DNA from: an uncultured Armatimonadota bacterium
Lineage (GTDB): Bacteria > Armatimonadota > Fimbriimonadia > Fimbriimonadales > Fimbriimonadaceae
Length of the DNA stretch: 60,465 nucleotides
Assembly (NCBI GenBank): GCA_903833215.1
Contig: CAILEM010000137.1
Span: 1 to 60,465 of the forward strand
Reading direction: 5' to 3'
Part shown: positions 27,180-35,803 of the stretch, piece after piece
How the letters are laid out: each line of letters begins with the position of its first letter
Position numbering within the stretch: position 1 is the stretch's first letter
Program-made: the position numbers and the translations under genes
Notes under the pieces: model-generated
Database searches by the model: none
What the model was told of the DNA's origin: nothing
Seen by the model: only the letters and a program-made list of their open reading frames with translations

Positions 27180-28718
27180 ATGATCGCTAGCATTCTTCTC
27201 ACACTGCTACTGGGTACCCACTCTGAAGCCGCGACCAATCTCGTTTCAAATCCGAATTTCGATAGAGCGGATGCCACGGGCAAAGCTCCTGCTGGTTACG
27301 AACTCACAGGAAACGCACGTTGGGCTTGGTGTGGCTACTCCGATGAAATCACCACCAAGGGTATTTCGCTCAACGGCTTTGATGCCAAAGGGAGTTCGGC
27401 AGGCTCCGTGAGCCAGCTCGTAACAGGAATTCAACCAAAGAACGGCAAATGGCTCAAGTTCCGATTTCGTGGCCGCGCCGAGGATGGATTTACGGTTGGA
27501 AACGACTTAGTTGGGATGAAAATGGGCTTTTACAGCAACGGCGGAACCAACTACCTTGATTCTGGCCAGCGCCTCATCTATCGTGAGATCCTAAAGGATC
27601 GTAAAGACTTCGCCGTCAACGGCAACGATGGGAAAAATGGTGCGACCGCCTGGAGGTCCTACGAATTCGAAGAGATGCTGCCTTTTGCCGAAGTCGACGC
27701 TGTAAAACTGACGGTGGAGTTCAAGAATGGGAACGCCACTCAAAACAAGTTCTCCTCGTTCTACATCACCGACTTCTCACTCCAACAAAGTGCCAAATCA
27801 TCGGATGGCCGAGTCGCTCCGACCGCGAAACAAAGCGCACAGGTGTCTCCAGAATCGACGGCCGGAATGCTGCCTCTTGGCGGTAGGTGGTTCTATCGAC
27901 CGGCTCAAGGCGAGTCGGTGCCCATCGACACAGCCGGACACCTTTCCGGCGACCTCAACGTCACCGAGGCGAATTCTGCTCGCCTGTTCTACCAAGACGA
28001 ACGACTTGAAAATCCGTTTGCGGGAAACATGACGGCTTGGCTTCGCAAGGGAAACCTCGATGTCAATCGACAATTAGTGAATGAGGATCGGTATTTAACC
28101 GACAACGTGACCATCACGTTCAATGCTTCGGGATACATGGCCTTACACGTCCGAAACATCCCAAATCATCCAACCGCGAAGTTTCCCGATACCGTAGGGA
28201 CCCAAGGCTACAACCCCAGCTATATCCAGGAACACAATGACACTTATTACCTTCCCGTCAACCCTGTGAAAAATCCCAACGCAGTCGCTATGACCGATCG
28301 AGATGCCAACGGAGCACTCAATATGGGGCCGGTTGGTTTGGCGGTCAATGGCGTTGTGTTCTACAACCCATACGACGCCAACATGGTCGATGCCTCAAAT
28401 ATCATGGACCGATGCTGCGGTCACCCTAGCCCCGACAACCGGTACCACTATCACAAATATCCCATATGTGTGAACACTCCGTTCGTCGACAAGGGTGAAT
28501 CCCATTCGCCGATCATCGGTTTCGCCCTCGACGGCTTTCCCGTCTACGGTCCATACGAGCGGTCAGGCGAAATGGCAAAAGACGACAAGGAACGCCCCTT
28601 GAACGCATTCAACGCCCATTTCGATGACGTCAGAGGATGGCACTACCACGTCACCCCCGGCAAATTCCCCTACATCATCGGGGGATACATGGGCAATCGT
28701 CCACAAAGGTCGAGATGA
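27180..28718 (+). CDS. Secreted YHYH-domain protein
   Basis: 512 aa. The signal peptide is MIASILLTLLLGTHSEAA. An N-terminal beta-sandwich resembling a carbohydrate-binding module (about 20-200) is followed by a C-terminal YHYH domain carrying NRYHYHKYP and IIGFALDGFPVYGPYE, the features that define the family. A Cys pair (MDRCCGHPSP) lies before the motif. The family function is not established; the His cluster suggests metal binding. Transcribed alone. Confidence 0.8.
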   Translation: MIASILLTLLLGTHSEAATNLVSNPNFDRADATGKAPAGYELTGNARWAWCGYSDEITTKGISLNGFDAKGSSAGSVSQLVTGIQPKNGKWLKFRFRGRAEDGFTVGNDLVGMKMGFYSNGGTNYLDSGQRLIYREILKDRKDFAVNGNDGKNGATAWRSYEFEEMLPFAEVDAVKLTVEFKNGNATQNKFSSFYITDFSLQQSAKSSDGRVAPTAKQSAQVSPESTAGMLPLGGRWFYRPAQGESVPIDTAGHLSGDLNVTEANSARLFYQDERLENPFAGNMTAWLRKGNLDVNRQLVNEDRYLTDNVTITFNASGYMALHVRNIPNHPTAKFPDTVGTQGYNPSYIQEHNDTYYLPVNPVKNPNAVAMTDRDANGALNMGPVGLAVNGVVFYNPYDANMVDASNIMDRCCGHPSPDNRYHYHKYPICVNTPFVDKGESHSPIIGFALDGFPVYGPYERSGEMAKDDKERPLNAFNAHFDDVRGWHYHVTPGKFPYIIGGYMGNRPQRSR

Positions 28719-28742
28719 AAGTACCGCCTTCCCTAGTGCCCT

Positions 28743-28803
28743 GCTAACCCGCGTTGGTGGCCCCGGCGGTAGCAAGAAGCGAGGCATGCCACGCCCCTAC
28801 ACC
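28743..28803 (-). repeat. Dispersed palindromic repeat, copy 3 (inverse)
   Basis: Reverse-complement relative of 21867-21924: GCTAACCCGCGTTGG, then AGCAAGAAGCGAGGC and CACGCCCCTACA. It is diverged at several positions and lies between the YHYH gene and the LolA-like gene. Confidence 0.7.
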
Positions 28804-28808
28804 CTGGA

Positions 28809-29423
28809 CTATTTAGTGAATTTCGCAGCGGGAATCGGCTTATTGATGATCGGCTGGCCGTATTCGATATCGATTTGGAAACCCATGACCTTCGCATTGG
28901 TGCGCACCAAGAAGAAGGTCTTGCGGTCAATCCACACCGAAGTTTTGAGTTCTCCCTTGTCTTCCAGGCGGTAGCAATCTCGTCCATTTTGCTTCTCTTC
29001 AACCACCTTTGATTTCTTGAGATCTGGCGATAGCGAACCCCATGCCGTGTGAAGGAGAAGCGATGAAACATTGGTGATGGCACTGCCAGAGGTACCGGTC
29101 AACGTCGCGACACCCATCTCAGCCGTGTCTGCAGTCTGCCACTTATCGGCGCTGTAGACATTCACAACCTTGTTCTTGATGAGCAGGTCGTACTTGGTGC
29201 CAAATGTGGTTCGCCCCGTTACACGGAATTTACCGGGGCGTGCAAAGTAGAAGTGCGCCGTGGTAGGCGTCTTACCCGTGAGTGCATTGACGACTACTTC
29301 GAGTGTCTGCACCGAATCATAAGCCTTCTGACACCGTGCCACGATCTGCGCAGATGAGGGCTTTTGGACGTGGGTCAAGCTGACGAGAGACAAGGCGATG
29401 GTGAGTGCTGATGAGATAGCCAT
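28809..29423 (-). CDS. LolA-like / DUF2092-type exported protein
   Basis: About 204 aa from ATG 29423, where the signal peptide begins (MAISSALTIALSLVSLT); an in-frame start at 29477 adds a non-signal extension. The body has LolA/DUF2092 features: FARPGKFRVTG early, the central NKVVNVYSADKWQTAD, and the late DRKTFFLVRTNAKVMG then IDIEYGQPIINKPI. These half-barrel proteins bind lipids or lipoproteins in the periplasm. The ligand is unknown. Confidence 0.65.
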   Translation of the reverse strand: MAISSALTIALSLVSLTHVQKPSSAQIVARCQKAYDSVQTLEVVVNALTGKTPTTAHFYFARPGKFRVTGRTTFGTKYDLLIKNKVVNVYSADKWQTADTAEMGVATLTGTSGSAITNVSSLLLHTAWGSLSPDLKKSKVVEEKQNGRDCYRLEDKGELKTSVWIDRKTFFLVRTNAKVMGFQIDIEYGQPIINKPIPAAKFTK

Positions 29424-29514
29424 TTTGGGATTTGTTACGAATTCAAGTTCGCGGGCCGATGAATAGATGCCACCCAAAGTCTACTGATATTCACGTAAGT
29501 ACGCACCCTCCGTT

Positions 29515-29584
29515 GTAGGGGCAGTGCGTGCCGTGCTTACCAAACGTTGATAAGTCACGGCGGCAGCAAGAAGCGAGGCGTGCC
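29515..29584 (-). repeat. Dispersed palindromic repeat, copy 4 (inverse)
   Basis: GTAGGGGC at 29515, then AACGTTGATAAGTCACGGCG and GCAGCAAGAAGCGAGGCG. It is the same family as 21781/21867 in the other orientation. Its right end forms the left arm of the inverted-repeat element 29569-29759. Confidence 0.75.
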
Positions 29585-29759
29585 TTGATGTCAAACAGTT
29601 TTGGTATTTCAAAAACCGCCGTAGCCGCCAGGTGGCTTGTACCGGCGTTCGGACCGTTCGCCAAGACCAAAAATGGGTTCAAGCCGCGAGCTGGGTGCGC
29701 GGCCACAAACCATGCCACGGCTACAGAACAAGTTTGACATTAAGGCACGCCTCGCTTCT
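29569..29759. mobile_element. MITE-like element with 28-bp inverted ends
   Basis: The left arm 29569-29596 (AGAAGCGAGGCGTGCC, then TTGATGTCAAAC) and right arm 29732-29759 are inverse complements at 27 of 28 positions. The interior of about 135 bases has further pairing (GTAGCCG with CGGCTAC) and no convincing gene. The outer parts of the arms equal the end of the dispersed repeat family. The right arm overlaps the last two bases of the helicase stop codon. It looks like a non-autonomous element or a large RNA hairpin. Confidence 0.7.
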
Positions 29760-32700
29760 ACTCTTTGGCCAACACCCACTGAAGGTCTTCGGACGTGAGG
29801 GTTCGGATACCCTCGGCGTCGTCAGTGAGGATGCTTCGAGCAATGTCGCCTTTACGCGCTTGCATCTCGAGCATTTTCTCTTCGATGGTGCCGGATGCCA
29901 CTAATTTGTACACGATTACAGCCTTATCCTGACCAATTCGGTGAGCCCGGTCAATCGCCTGATTCTCGACGGCGGGGTTCCACCATGGGTCATAGAGGAT
30001 CACGGTATCCGCAGCAGTGAGGTTTAGACCAGTACCTCCAGCCTTCAAGCTGATGATGAACAACGGAACTTCGCCGGCTTGGAATTGCTGAACAGGTGTC
30101 TCGCGGTCGATGGTGTCGCCACTGATACGCACCCACTTGATGCCATCTGCCTTCAGCCGCTCTTCGATCAGGTTGAGCATAGAGGTGAACTGCGAGAACA
30201 GAAGGATCTTTCGTCCATCTTCGAGCAGCACGCCGAGCATTTCCAGCAACCGGTCGAGCTTGGCCGACTCTGTTACCGATCGAGCCGAGGCCAGCTTCAC
30301 CAAGCGTGGGTCACAGCAAACCTGTCGCAACTTGAGAAGTGCATCCAGGATCTGGAATCGACTCTTCTCGAAACCTTGGGCGGCAATGAGGCTTCTCACC
30401 TGCTCATCCATCGACATTCGGATGGCTTCGTACAAGTCGCGCTGGGCTTCATCGAACTCAATCGTTTCGATAATTTCCGTCTTCGGCGGCAGTTCCTTAA
30501 CGACCTGCCCCTTGGTACGACGCAACATAAACGGCCGAATCCGCCGCGACAGTTTGTCACGAGCTCCCACGTCCGCCTGCTTCTCGATCGGTCCTCGGAA
30601 ACGCCGTTTGAAGTCGGCATCCGTACCTAAGAAGCCGGGCATGAGGAACTGGAACAGCGACCACAACTCTCCAAGGTGGTTTTCCACTGGGGTACCGCTC
30701 ATGCAGATCCGATGTCGGCCCCTAAGTTCGCGTGCAGCCTTCGCCGCCGCCGTGGCAGGGTTCTTCACGTTTTGCGCTTCGTCTAGGACAATGATGTGAT
30801 AACTGACCCCCGACAACAGACCCTTGTCTCGAGCAAGTAACGGATAGGTCGTCAAGGCGATATCGACATCCTTCAGGTCGCTAAATCGACCCGAACGGCC
30901 CGCTCCCTGAAGTGTCAAAACGGTGAGGTTGGGTACGAATCGTTCGCACTCTCGACGCCAGTTCGGAATCGTACTGGTAGGTGCGACGATCAGGCAAGGT
31001 CGATCCAGTCGCCCTGCGTTCTTCTCGGCCTGAATGTGGGCAAGAACCTGGACGGTCTTTCCCAATCCCATGTCGTCGGCCAAAACTCCACCAAAATCGT
31101 ACTCGCGGAGGAACTGGAGCCAGGCAAGGCCCTCCTTTTGGTAGCCACGTAACTCGCCGCTAAAGCCCTCTGGCTCCGGTAGCGGCTCAAGATGGTCGAA
31201 AGCAGCGAACCGGTTACTCAAGCGCGCGAGTTCGTCGTTTGATTTCCAACCGACTCCTGCTGCTTCGATTGTCTCACGGAAGGCTCCAGCCTCCGAGAGT
31301 AAAGAGCGTGGCAACTTGAGTTCATCCGGCCACTCCACTGCGCCACCGAATATCTCAACTAACGGCTGCAATATCGCCGAGAGGCGTTGTCGAGATAGAC
31401 GGATCACCTGACCATCAGGACCAAATACGAAGAAGTCATCCGACTTACGACTTCGAGCCACCGAAGCTCCCGGTACGCCAGCTTCGCCGAGTTCCTTGAA
31501 CAAAGTTGACAACACCGGCCTGAGGTCGTACGGCTTCCCTTCGACTTTGATGCCGAGCTGGAATTCAAACCAGTCGATTCCCGAACCACCGTCAACGCCG
31601 ATATTCCACTCAATTTCGGAATCGGGCACGAAGCGGTACGACTGATCTACATGAATCTTCCAGCCAGCGGAAATCAACTTGGGACCGTTGTTTTTCGCGA
31701 ATGCTGCAACCCGCTCGATCGGCTCGAGCAGTCGCGTGGTGTCGGAGGGCACCATGCAAAACGATGCTTCGCGCCCTTTGGGAATAACCCAGCCACTGTA
31801 TTTGGGATCCTCCCAACCGGCCTTGATGAGGTAATCCTTCGCTATCGCTTCCGCCGTCGGGTTACGTCGGAAAACCACAACCTCATCGCCCTCAAAGACG
31901 CGAACATCGGCGGAGTCACCCACTGCCTTGTGGCCCTCGTACTCAAACGACAACTTGGCAAATGCGATCGGTGCCGAGATGCGTTGCTTGGTCCAATAAT
32001 CCTTGTCCCGTTCACAAGCCTCAAAATCGACGTCAAGACACGGCACGGGGAGCGGCGCTCGGACATGAAGCGACTTCGTGGGTGTCGGCAAGTAATTGCC
32101 GGTCAATCCAAGCGACTTTAAATAATCGCGAACCGCCTCAACATACTCCGGTGCCACATCTCCTGATTGAACGAGTGTGCTCGCCAACTCAGGCTCCATA
32201 TCGAATGATAGAGGACCACACTGCAGAGCCTGGATATCCACGTACCATGGATGCGGCGTGTACAAGACTTTCCCAGATCCTGCGAATGTGACGCGGGCTC
32301 GAATCGCAGTCTTCTTGGTTCCTGTCTCCCAAACGATCTTTCCAGGCTTGTTCTTGCCCAGGGTCAGAAAAGGACCGCCTTCCCAAATGCAGCGCTCAGA
32401 CCGGATGATCGTCTCGATCAGCCGTGAGCCGTGCTTGCCGTCCAACCGGAACTCGGCGCGTTCGTAATTCATCCGCTGGGCATTCGCATCTAGGTCGTTC
32501 ACGACGTCACAGTCGAACACCGTGCATGCCTTAGGATAGGTTCGGCTCTTGATCGCCGGGTTCTTGAATTCGATCAACGATCCCCAGCCACCTGACTTGA
32601 GCACGGTTCGCGTTACCGGGGTGACGGTCGGAATATCGACTCCCGATGCGTTCGTCGTTACCTTTAGGACATAGAAAACGCGTGCATTTGATTCAGGGTC

Positions 32701-33138
32701 CCAATCGGTTCCCGACTTCGCAGCGATTTCAACCTTGTGAAGCCATGAAACCAACTCGGGAGGCAGCGCAAGCTCGACCTTCACTTCCGGAGCCTGAGGA
32801 AGAGAAATTGCTTTGTCGACCACCAGCGCATCTTCGCCTGGCTGAAGCTTTCGAACTTCGTGGGCTATCGCGTGGAGCGCTAGCGCGGCAGCATGCTTAC
32901 ACTGATAGCCATAAGGGCAAGAGCACTCAGTATCGAGGTTGACAAAGCGCCCGACCTTTTGGAATGAGATCTTCACCACATAGGGTTTGGACTCGGTTCC
33001 TTGTACGGTGCCAAATAAATCGCCTTTGTCGTTGTACCAAGCATCAAGCACTCTGCGCATTCGCAGATAATCGGTCCCGCGAACCACAATTGTCTTGCTA
33101 AAAGTGTGGTCAACGTCTTTACGGTCAAAAATTGGCAC
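29758..33138 (-). CDS. SWIM-SNF2 DNA translocase (helicase superfamily 2)
   Basis: 1126 aa. The N-terminal SWIM zinc finger is C72-x-C74-x5-C80-x-H82 (ECSCPYGYQCKH). A long middle region resembling the SNF2-associated bacterial domain precedes two RecA-like lobes: motif I DDMGLGKTVQ, motif II VLDEAQNVKN, motif III MSGTPVENH, motif V LKAGGTGLNL and motif VI DRAHRIGQ. These enzymes move along duplex DNA and remodel protein-DNA complexes using ATP. Length and order fit the bacterial SWIM-SNF2 group. It is divergent from rplA. Confidence 0.93.
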   Translation of the reverse strand: MPIFDRKDVDHTFSKTIVVRGTDYLRMRRVLDAWYNDKGDLFGTVQGTESKPYVVKISFQKVGRFVNLDTECSCPYGYQCKHAAALALHAIAHEVRKLQPGEDALVVDKAISLPQAPEVKVELALPPELVSWLHKVEIAAKSGTDWDPESNARVFYVLKVTTNASGVDIPTVTPVTRTVLKSGGWGSLIEFKNPAIKSRTYPKACTVFDCDVVNDLDANAQRMNYERAEFRLDGKHGSRLIETIIRSERCIWEGGPFLTLGKNKPGKIVWETGTKKTAIRARVTFAGSGKVLYTPHPWYVDIQALQCGPLSFDMEPELASTLVQSGDVAPEYVEAVRDYLKSLGLTGNYLPTPTKSLHVRAPLPVPCLDVDFEACERDKDYWTKQRISAPIAFAKLSFEYEGHKAVGDSADVRVFEGDEVVVFRRNPTAEAIAKDYLIKAGWEDPKYSGWVIPKGREASFCMVPSDTTRLLEPIERVAAFAKNNGPKLISAGWKIHVDQSYRFVPDSEIEWNIGVDGGSGIDWFEFQLGIKVEGKPYDLRPVLSTLFKELGEAGVPGASVARSRKSDDFFVFGPDGQVIRLSRQRLSAILQPLVEIFGGAVEWPDELKLPRSLLSEAGAFRETIEAAGVGWKSNDELARLSNRFAAFDHLEPLPEPEGFSGELRGYQKEGLAWLQFLREYDFGGVLADDMGLGKTVQVLAHIQAEKNAGRLDRPCLIVAPTSTIPNWRRECERFVPNLTVLTLQGAGRSGRFSDLKDVDIALTTYPLLARDKGLLSGVSYHIIVLDEAQNVKNPATAAAKAARELRGRHRICMSGTPVENHLGELWSLFQFLMPGFLGTDADFKRRFRGPIEKQADVGARDKLSRRIRPFMLRRTKGQVVKELPPKTEIIETIEFDEAQRDLYEAIRMSMDEQVRSLIAAQGFEKSRFQILDALLKLRQVCCDPRLVKLASARSVTESAKLDRLLEMLGVLLEDGRKILLFSQFTSMLNLIEERLKADGIKWVRISGDTIDRETPVQQFQAGEVPLFIISLKAGGTGLNLTAADTVILYDPWWNPAVENQAIDRAHRIGQDKAVIVYKLVASGTIEEKMLEMQARKGDIARSILTDDAEGIRTLTSEDLQWVLAKE

Positions 33139-33150
33139 GGGTGCCTTAAA

Positions 33151-33180
33151 TTATGGGCGACTTGAGACCCTAGGTATACT
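33151..33180 (+). promoter_or_regulatory. Candidate rplA promoter
   Basis: TTATGG at 33151-33156 and TATACT at 33175-33180 are separated by 18 bases. Transcription would start near 33187 and give a leader of about 45 bases that includes the hairpin 33195-33223. The -10 is good and the -35 weak. Confidence 0.45.
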
Positions 33181-33194
33181 GCCATCTCCAATCA

Positions 33195-33223
33195 GTGGGA
33201 GGACGCGAACCGTCCGCCTGCAC
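33195..33223 (+). promoter_or_regulatory. Possible L1 autoregulatory leader hairpin
   Basis: GGACG (33201-33205) pairs with CGTCC (33211-33215) around loop CGAAC. GTG (33195) pairs with CAC (33221), leaving an asymmetric internal loop GGA/GCCTG. L1 is known to repress its own mRNA by binding a helix with an asymmetric loop that mimics its 23S site, so the position and shape fit. No binding consensus was checked. Confidence 0.4.
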
Positions 33224-33228
33224 CACAG

Positions 33229-33957
33229 GTGAATGAATTGAGACAAAACGTTAAGAAGAATCCGCACTCGCCACGTTTCGTGGCCATCGCCAAAACCGTC
33301 GATAAGGACACCACGCTTGAGGTGCATTTGGCCCTCGCTGAAGTCAAAAAGACCGCTACTGCCAAGTTTGTCGAAAGCGTCGACCTCGCTGTAAAGCTCG
33401 GTATCGACCCTAAGAAGGGCGACCAGAACGTTCGTGGTATCACCAATTTGCCCCACGGAACTGGAAAAGTTCGAAAAGTTGCCGTTCTTGCAAAAGGCGA
33501 TCTCGCAGCTCAGGCTGAAGAGGCGGGTGCCGACACGGTTGGCGCTGATGACCTGATCGCTAAGATTCAGGCTGGCTTCCGAGATTTCGATGTTCTGTTG
33601 GCCACTGAAGAAATGGCACCACAGATCGGAAAGATTGGTCGTATCCTCGGCCCACGAACTCCGAACAAGAGAAACGGCACCGTTACCAACAACGTCGCAA
33701 CCGCTGTTAAAGAAATCAAGGGTGCAACCCGTGTTGAGTACCGCGCCGACAAAGCTGGCATCGTCCACATGTCCATTGGCAAGGTCAGTTTCACCGACGA
33801 GCAGCTCCTTGAGAACTTCAAGGCTGGACTCGGTGCCCTTATCAAGGCCAAACCAGCGTCCGCCAAAGGCAAGTACGTTCGATCCATTACGGTCAGCGCC
33901 ACCATGGGCCCTGGCATCCCGATCGACACAAACACCGCTTCCAAGCTTGCTGGCTAA
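33229..33957 (+). CDS. rplA: 50S ribosomal protein L1
   Basis: 242 aa. It binds the L1 stalk of 23S rRNA and helps release E-site tRNA. Characteristic stretches are TATAKFVESVDLAVKLGID, the NLPHGTGK motif and GPRTPNKRNGTVTNNV near the RNA-binding face. GTG at 33229 has no ribosome site. TTG at 33238, three codons later, has AGGTGA at suitable spacing and may be the true start. rplK is normally directly upstream and rplJL downstream, but neither is here: a SNF2 gene diverges and a terminator follows at once. The stand-alone setting is unusual. Confidence 0.95.
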   Translation: MNELRQNVKKNPHSPRFVAIAKTVDKDTTLEVHLALAEVKKTATAKFVESVDLAVKLGIDPKKGDQNVRGITNLPHGTGKVRKVAVLAKGDLAAQAEEAGADTVGADDLIAKIQAGFRDFDVLLATEEMAPQIGKIGRILGPRTPNKRNGTVTNNVATAVKEIKGATRVEYRADKAGIVHMSIGKVSFTDEQLLENFKAGLGALIKAKPASAKGKYVRSITVSATMGPGIPIDTNTASKLAG

Positions 33958-33982
33958 AAACTGTTCAGCGTAAAGAAAGCCT

Positions 33983-34031
33983 CAATAGGCCGAATGATTC
34001 AAGTCATTCGGCCTATTGTGCTTTTCTCTTA
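33983..34031 (+). terminator. rplA rho-independent terminator
   Basis: CAATAGGCCGAATGA (33983-33997), loop TTCAAG, exact inverse TCATTCGGCCTATTG (34004-34018), then TGCTTTTCTCTT. A 15-bp perfect stem with a T-rich tail, 25 bases after the rplA stop. Confidence 0.92.
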
Positions 34032-34068
34032 ACACAGAACGTGGTACCTTGTACTCTTACGGGGGACT

Positions 34069-34305
34069 ATGAGAATAACATTTCGGCTTTTGGCACCGTT
34101 GAGCATTCTAGCGACTGCTCTGTACCTCGCCTTTTTGGCAGGACGGCCCTCACAGCAGAATTCAATTTCAGAGTCGAATTTGAATACCCACGACCTGTAC
34201 CTGACGACCAGTCTAGATTCCAGCCCGAAGAACTCCGCAGAAAAAACTGCAAAAGATTCCAAGACGAAGAACTTGACTGCCGCTAACAACACAATTCATC
34301 CGTAA
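34069..34305 (+). CDS. Small hypothetical protein with N-terminal signal/anchor
   Basis: 78 aa after a GGGGG ribosome site. One hydrophobic helix at residues 5-24 (FRLLAPLSILATALYLAFLA) is followed by a hydrophilic, Ser/Asn/Lys-rich tail. It is not recognised. It could be a small membrane-anchored or secreted peptide; it lies 15 bases upstream of msrB and may share its transcript. Confidence 0.5.
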   Translation: MRITFRLLAPLSILATALYLAFLAGRPSQQNSISESNLNTHDLYLTTSLDSSPKNSAEKTAKDSKTKNLTAANNTIHP

Positions 34306-34320
34306 GAAATACGTATTGCT

Positions 34321-34815
34321 ATGCGTATTTTCACGAATCTACTCGTTGCCGTAGTGGCCATTGGCCTCCTCGGCTGTATTTCTGTAGCGGCACCGGCGCA
34401 GAAAGCTCAACAGAAATACGAGATCACCCATACGCTTGCGGAGTGGCACAAACTGCTTTCTCCGCAAGCGTTTTATGTTTTGCGGGAGTCCGGCACGGAG
34501 CGATCGTTCACTGGAAAGCTCCTTGACGTTCACGACAAAGGAACGTTCGTGTGCGCTGGCTGCGGCCAAAAGCTGTTCCGCTCCGAAACCAAATTCGAAT
34601 CCGGCACCGGCTGGCCCAGCTTTTACGCACCCATCAAAGCAAAAGCCGTCGACCAAATTGAGGACGACAGCGACGGCATGGTGCGCACCGAAGTCAAGTG
34701 CAGCAAATGCGGCGGCCACCTAGGCCACGTCTTCGACGACGGCCCCAAACCCACCGGCCTCCGCTACTGCATGAACTCCGTTGCGATGAAGTTCACGCCA
34801 GACGCAAAGAAGTAG
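34321..34815 (+). CDS. msrB: Exported methionine-R-sulfoxide reductase MsrB
   Basis: 164 aa. It reduces methionine-R-sulfoxide in proteins. Zinc is held by two CxxC pairs (CAGC and CSKC), and the catalytic Cys is in [22 protein letters not shown] and [12 protein letters not shown] are conserved family segments. An N-terminal signal ending in GLLGC suggests a lipoprotein or secreted form that repairs oxidised envelope proteins. No ribosome site is obvious, so translation may depend on the preceding small gene. Confidence 0.93.
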   Translation: MRIFTNLLVAVVAIGLLGCISVAAPAQKAQQKYEITHTLAEWHKLLSPQAFYVLRESGTERSFTGKLLDVHDKGTFVCAGCGQKLFRSETKFESGTGWPSFYAPIKAKAVDQIEDDSDGMVRTEVKCSKCGGHLGHVFDDGPKPTGLRYCMNSVAMKFTPDAKK

Positions 34816-34857
34816 GAACGCCGCGGCATCGCTTTGGGAAGGCCCACCCGCAGCCAA

Positions 34858-34883
34858 CGTAGTCGGCGGTGATCGTACCGACG
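34858..34883 (+). repeat. REP-like 26-base repeat, copy B
   Basis: Same unit as 25050-25075 (GGTGATCGTACCGACG core). It faces copy C at 34955-34980 in inverse orientation, forming a 123-base paired structure downstream of msrB. Confidence 0.8.
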
Positions 34884-34954
34884 CAACCACCTTCGGAACG
34901 AGGACGAATCTGGTTCACACAACACCCAATGAGGGCGTGATCCTTCCTGCCGTT

Positions 34955-34980
34955 CGTCGGTACGATCCCCGCCGGCTATA
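34955..34980 (-). repeat. REP-like 26-base repeat, copy C
   Basis: Inverse copy (CGTCGGTACGATCCCCGCCG) with a few changes relative to copy B. The B-C pair resembles the paired REP units called BIMEs. Confidence 0.75.
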
Positions 34981-35037
34981 AGAGCTTCGCGGTGTAGGCG
35001 ACTACAATAAGTCACAAACCGAAATGGCCAAGGAACC

Positions 35038-35469
35038 ATGAATTCAGACGATGATGAGATGCTCGTTCTGCTGCGCGGGGTCCTATGGTACGTTGCTCCC
35101 CTAGGCCTATTCGCCATCGGCATTCTCGGCATGGTCGCAATGGCCGCGGAATCATCGTGGCGACATCACAGCATGTCACCAATTTGGTTCTTATTCTTTC
35201 GCCCGGGCTGGGGCCATGTCGTTATAGCCATTCATGTCCTCCGCATCATCTGCCTCTTTCGCTCCACGATCTCGGTCGGCATGACCTTCGCTTTATGGCT
35301 CATCACGATGCCGCTGGTTGGGGGAATGTCGATGTTCATCTACGAAGTACTCGAGGATTCGCCGTTTCAAGGAAATGCAGCTTTTGCGGCATTCTTCAAC
35401 TGTTGGGCTACCGGAGTTGCCTTGTCGATCTTCATTCCGCGTGGTAAGCCGTCGCTCACTCCAAAGTAG
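35038..35469 (+). CDS. Hypothetical four-helix membrane protein
   Basis: 143 aa. About four membrane segments are visible (WYVAPLGLFAIGILGMVAM, VVIAIHVLRIICLF, FALWLITMPLVGGMSMFIY, AAFFNCWATGVALSIFI), with short polar ends. No charged catalytic motif or family signature is recognised. It stands alone between REP repeats and the toxin-antitoxin region. Confidence 0.55.
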   Translation: MNSDDDEMLVLLRGVLWYVAPLGLFAIGILGMVAMAAESSWRHHSMSPIWFLFFRPGWGHVVIAIHVLRIICLFRSTISVGMTFALWLITMPLVGGMSMFIYEVLEDSPFQGNAAFAAFFNCWATGVALSIFIPRGKPSLTPK

Positions 35470-35562
35470 GATGCAGATCTACAAATCAATGATCGCGGAT
35501 GCTCTTTGAAGCGGTGTTAACATCACTGAACCGGTTGCTCGATGTAGCGCGGATTCCCAGGA

Positions 35563-35803
35563 TCAATCATTCAACGATAGAACGGATCGGAAATCTTCCG
35601 GGGTGTCAAAAATCTGAAGCAAACGCATCTTTGGCTTGCTGGGCTTTCGGGCGCCCTGCTCCCAACTTTGAAGTGTCTTCACGTTTACAGCCAATAGATT
35701 TCGCGAACCGAGCCTGACTCATCTGCCGACGGTTCCGAATCGCTGCGACCACGTCGCCTGTAAAAGATCGGCCGTGCGGCACGATGGTTGTGGCAAGACT
35801 CAA
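35563..35803 (-). pseudogene. Second XRE-family antitoxin, frameshifted
   Basis: The first frame begins at TTG 35803, next to the stop of the preceding antitoxin, and reads up to MSQARFAKSIGCK. It then leaves the family pattern and stops at 35606. In the next frame the sequence continues KTLQSWEQGARKPSKPKMRL, then LQIFDTPEDFRSVLSLND, and stops at 35563: the classical XRE/HigA C-terminus. Removing one C from AAAC at the junction restores the whole domain. Either a real single-base insertion or an assembly error is possible. Confidence 0.75.

Noticed and set aside
29590-29740. A short plus-strand frame inside the inverted-repeat element
   Set aside because: About 50 codons, no ribosome site and no family match; better explained by the palindromic element.
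30079-30799. Two long plus-strand frames opposite the SNF2 helicase
   Set aside because: Both are antisense to conserved helicase motifs and show no protein family features.
34029-34057. TTAACA-17-TACTCT as promoter for the small protein at 34069
   Set aside because: The predicted start point would leave a leader of about 5 bases without the GGGGG ribosome site, and the -35 overlaps the terminator tail.
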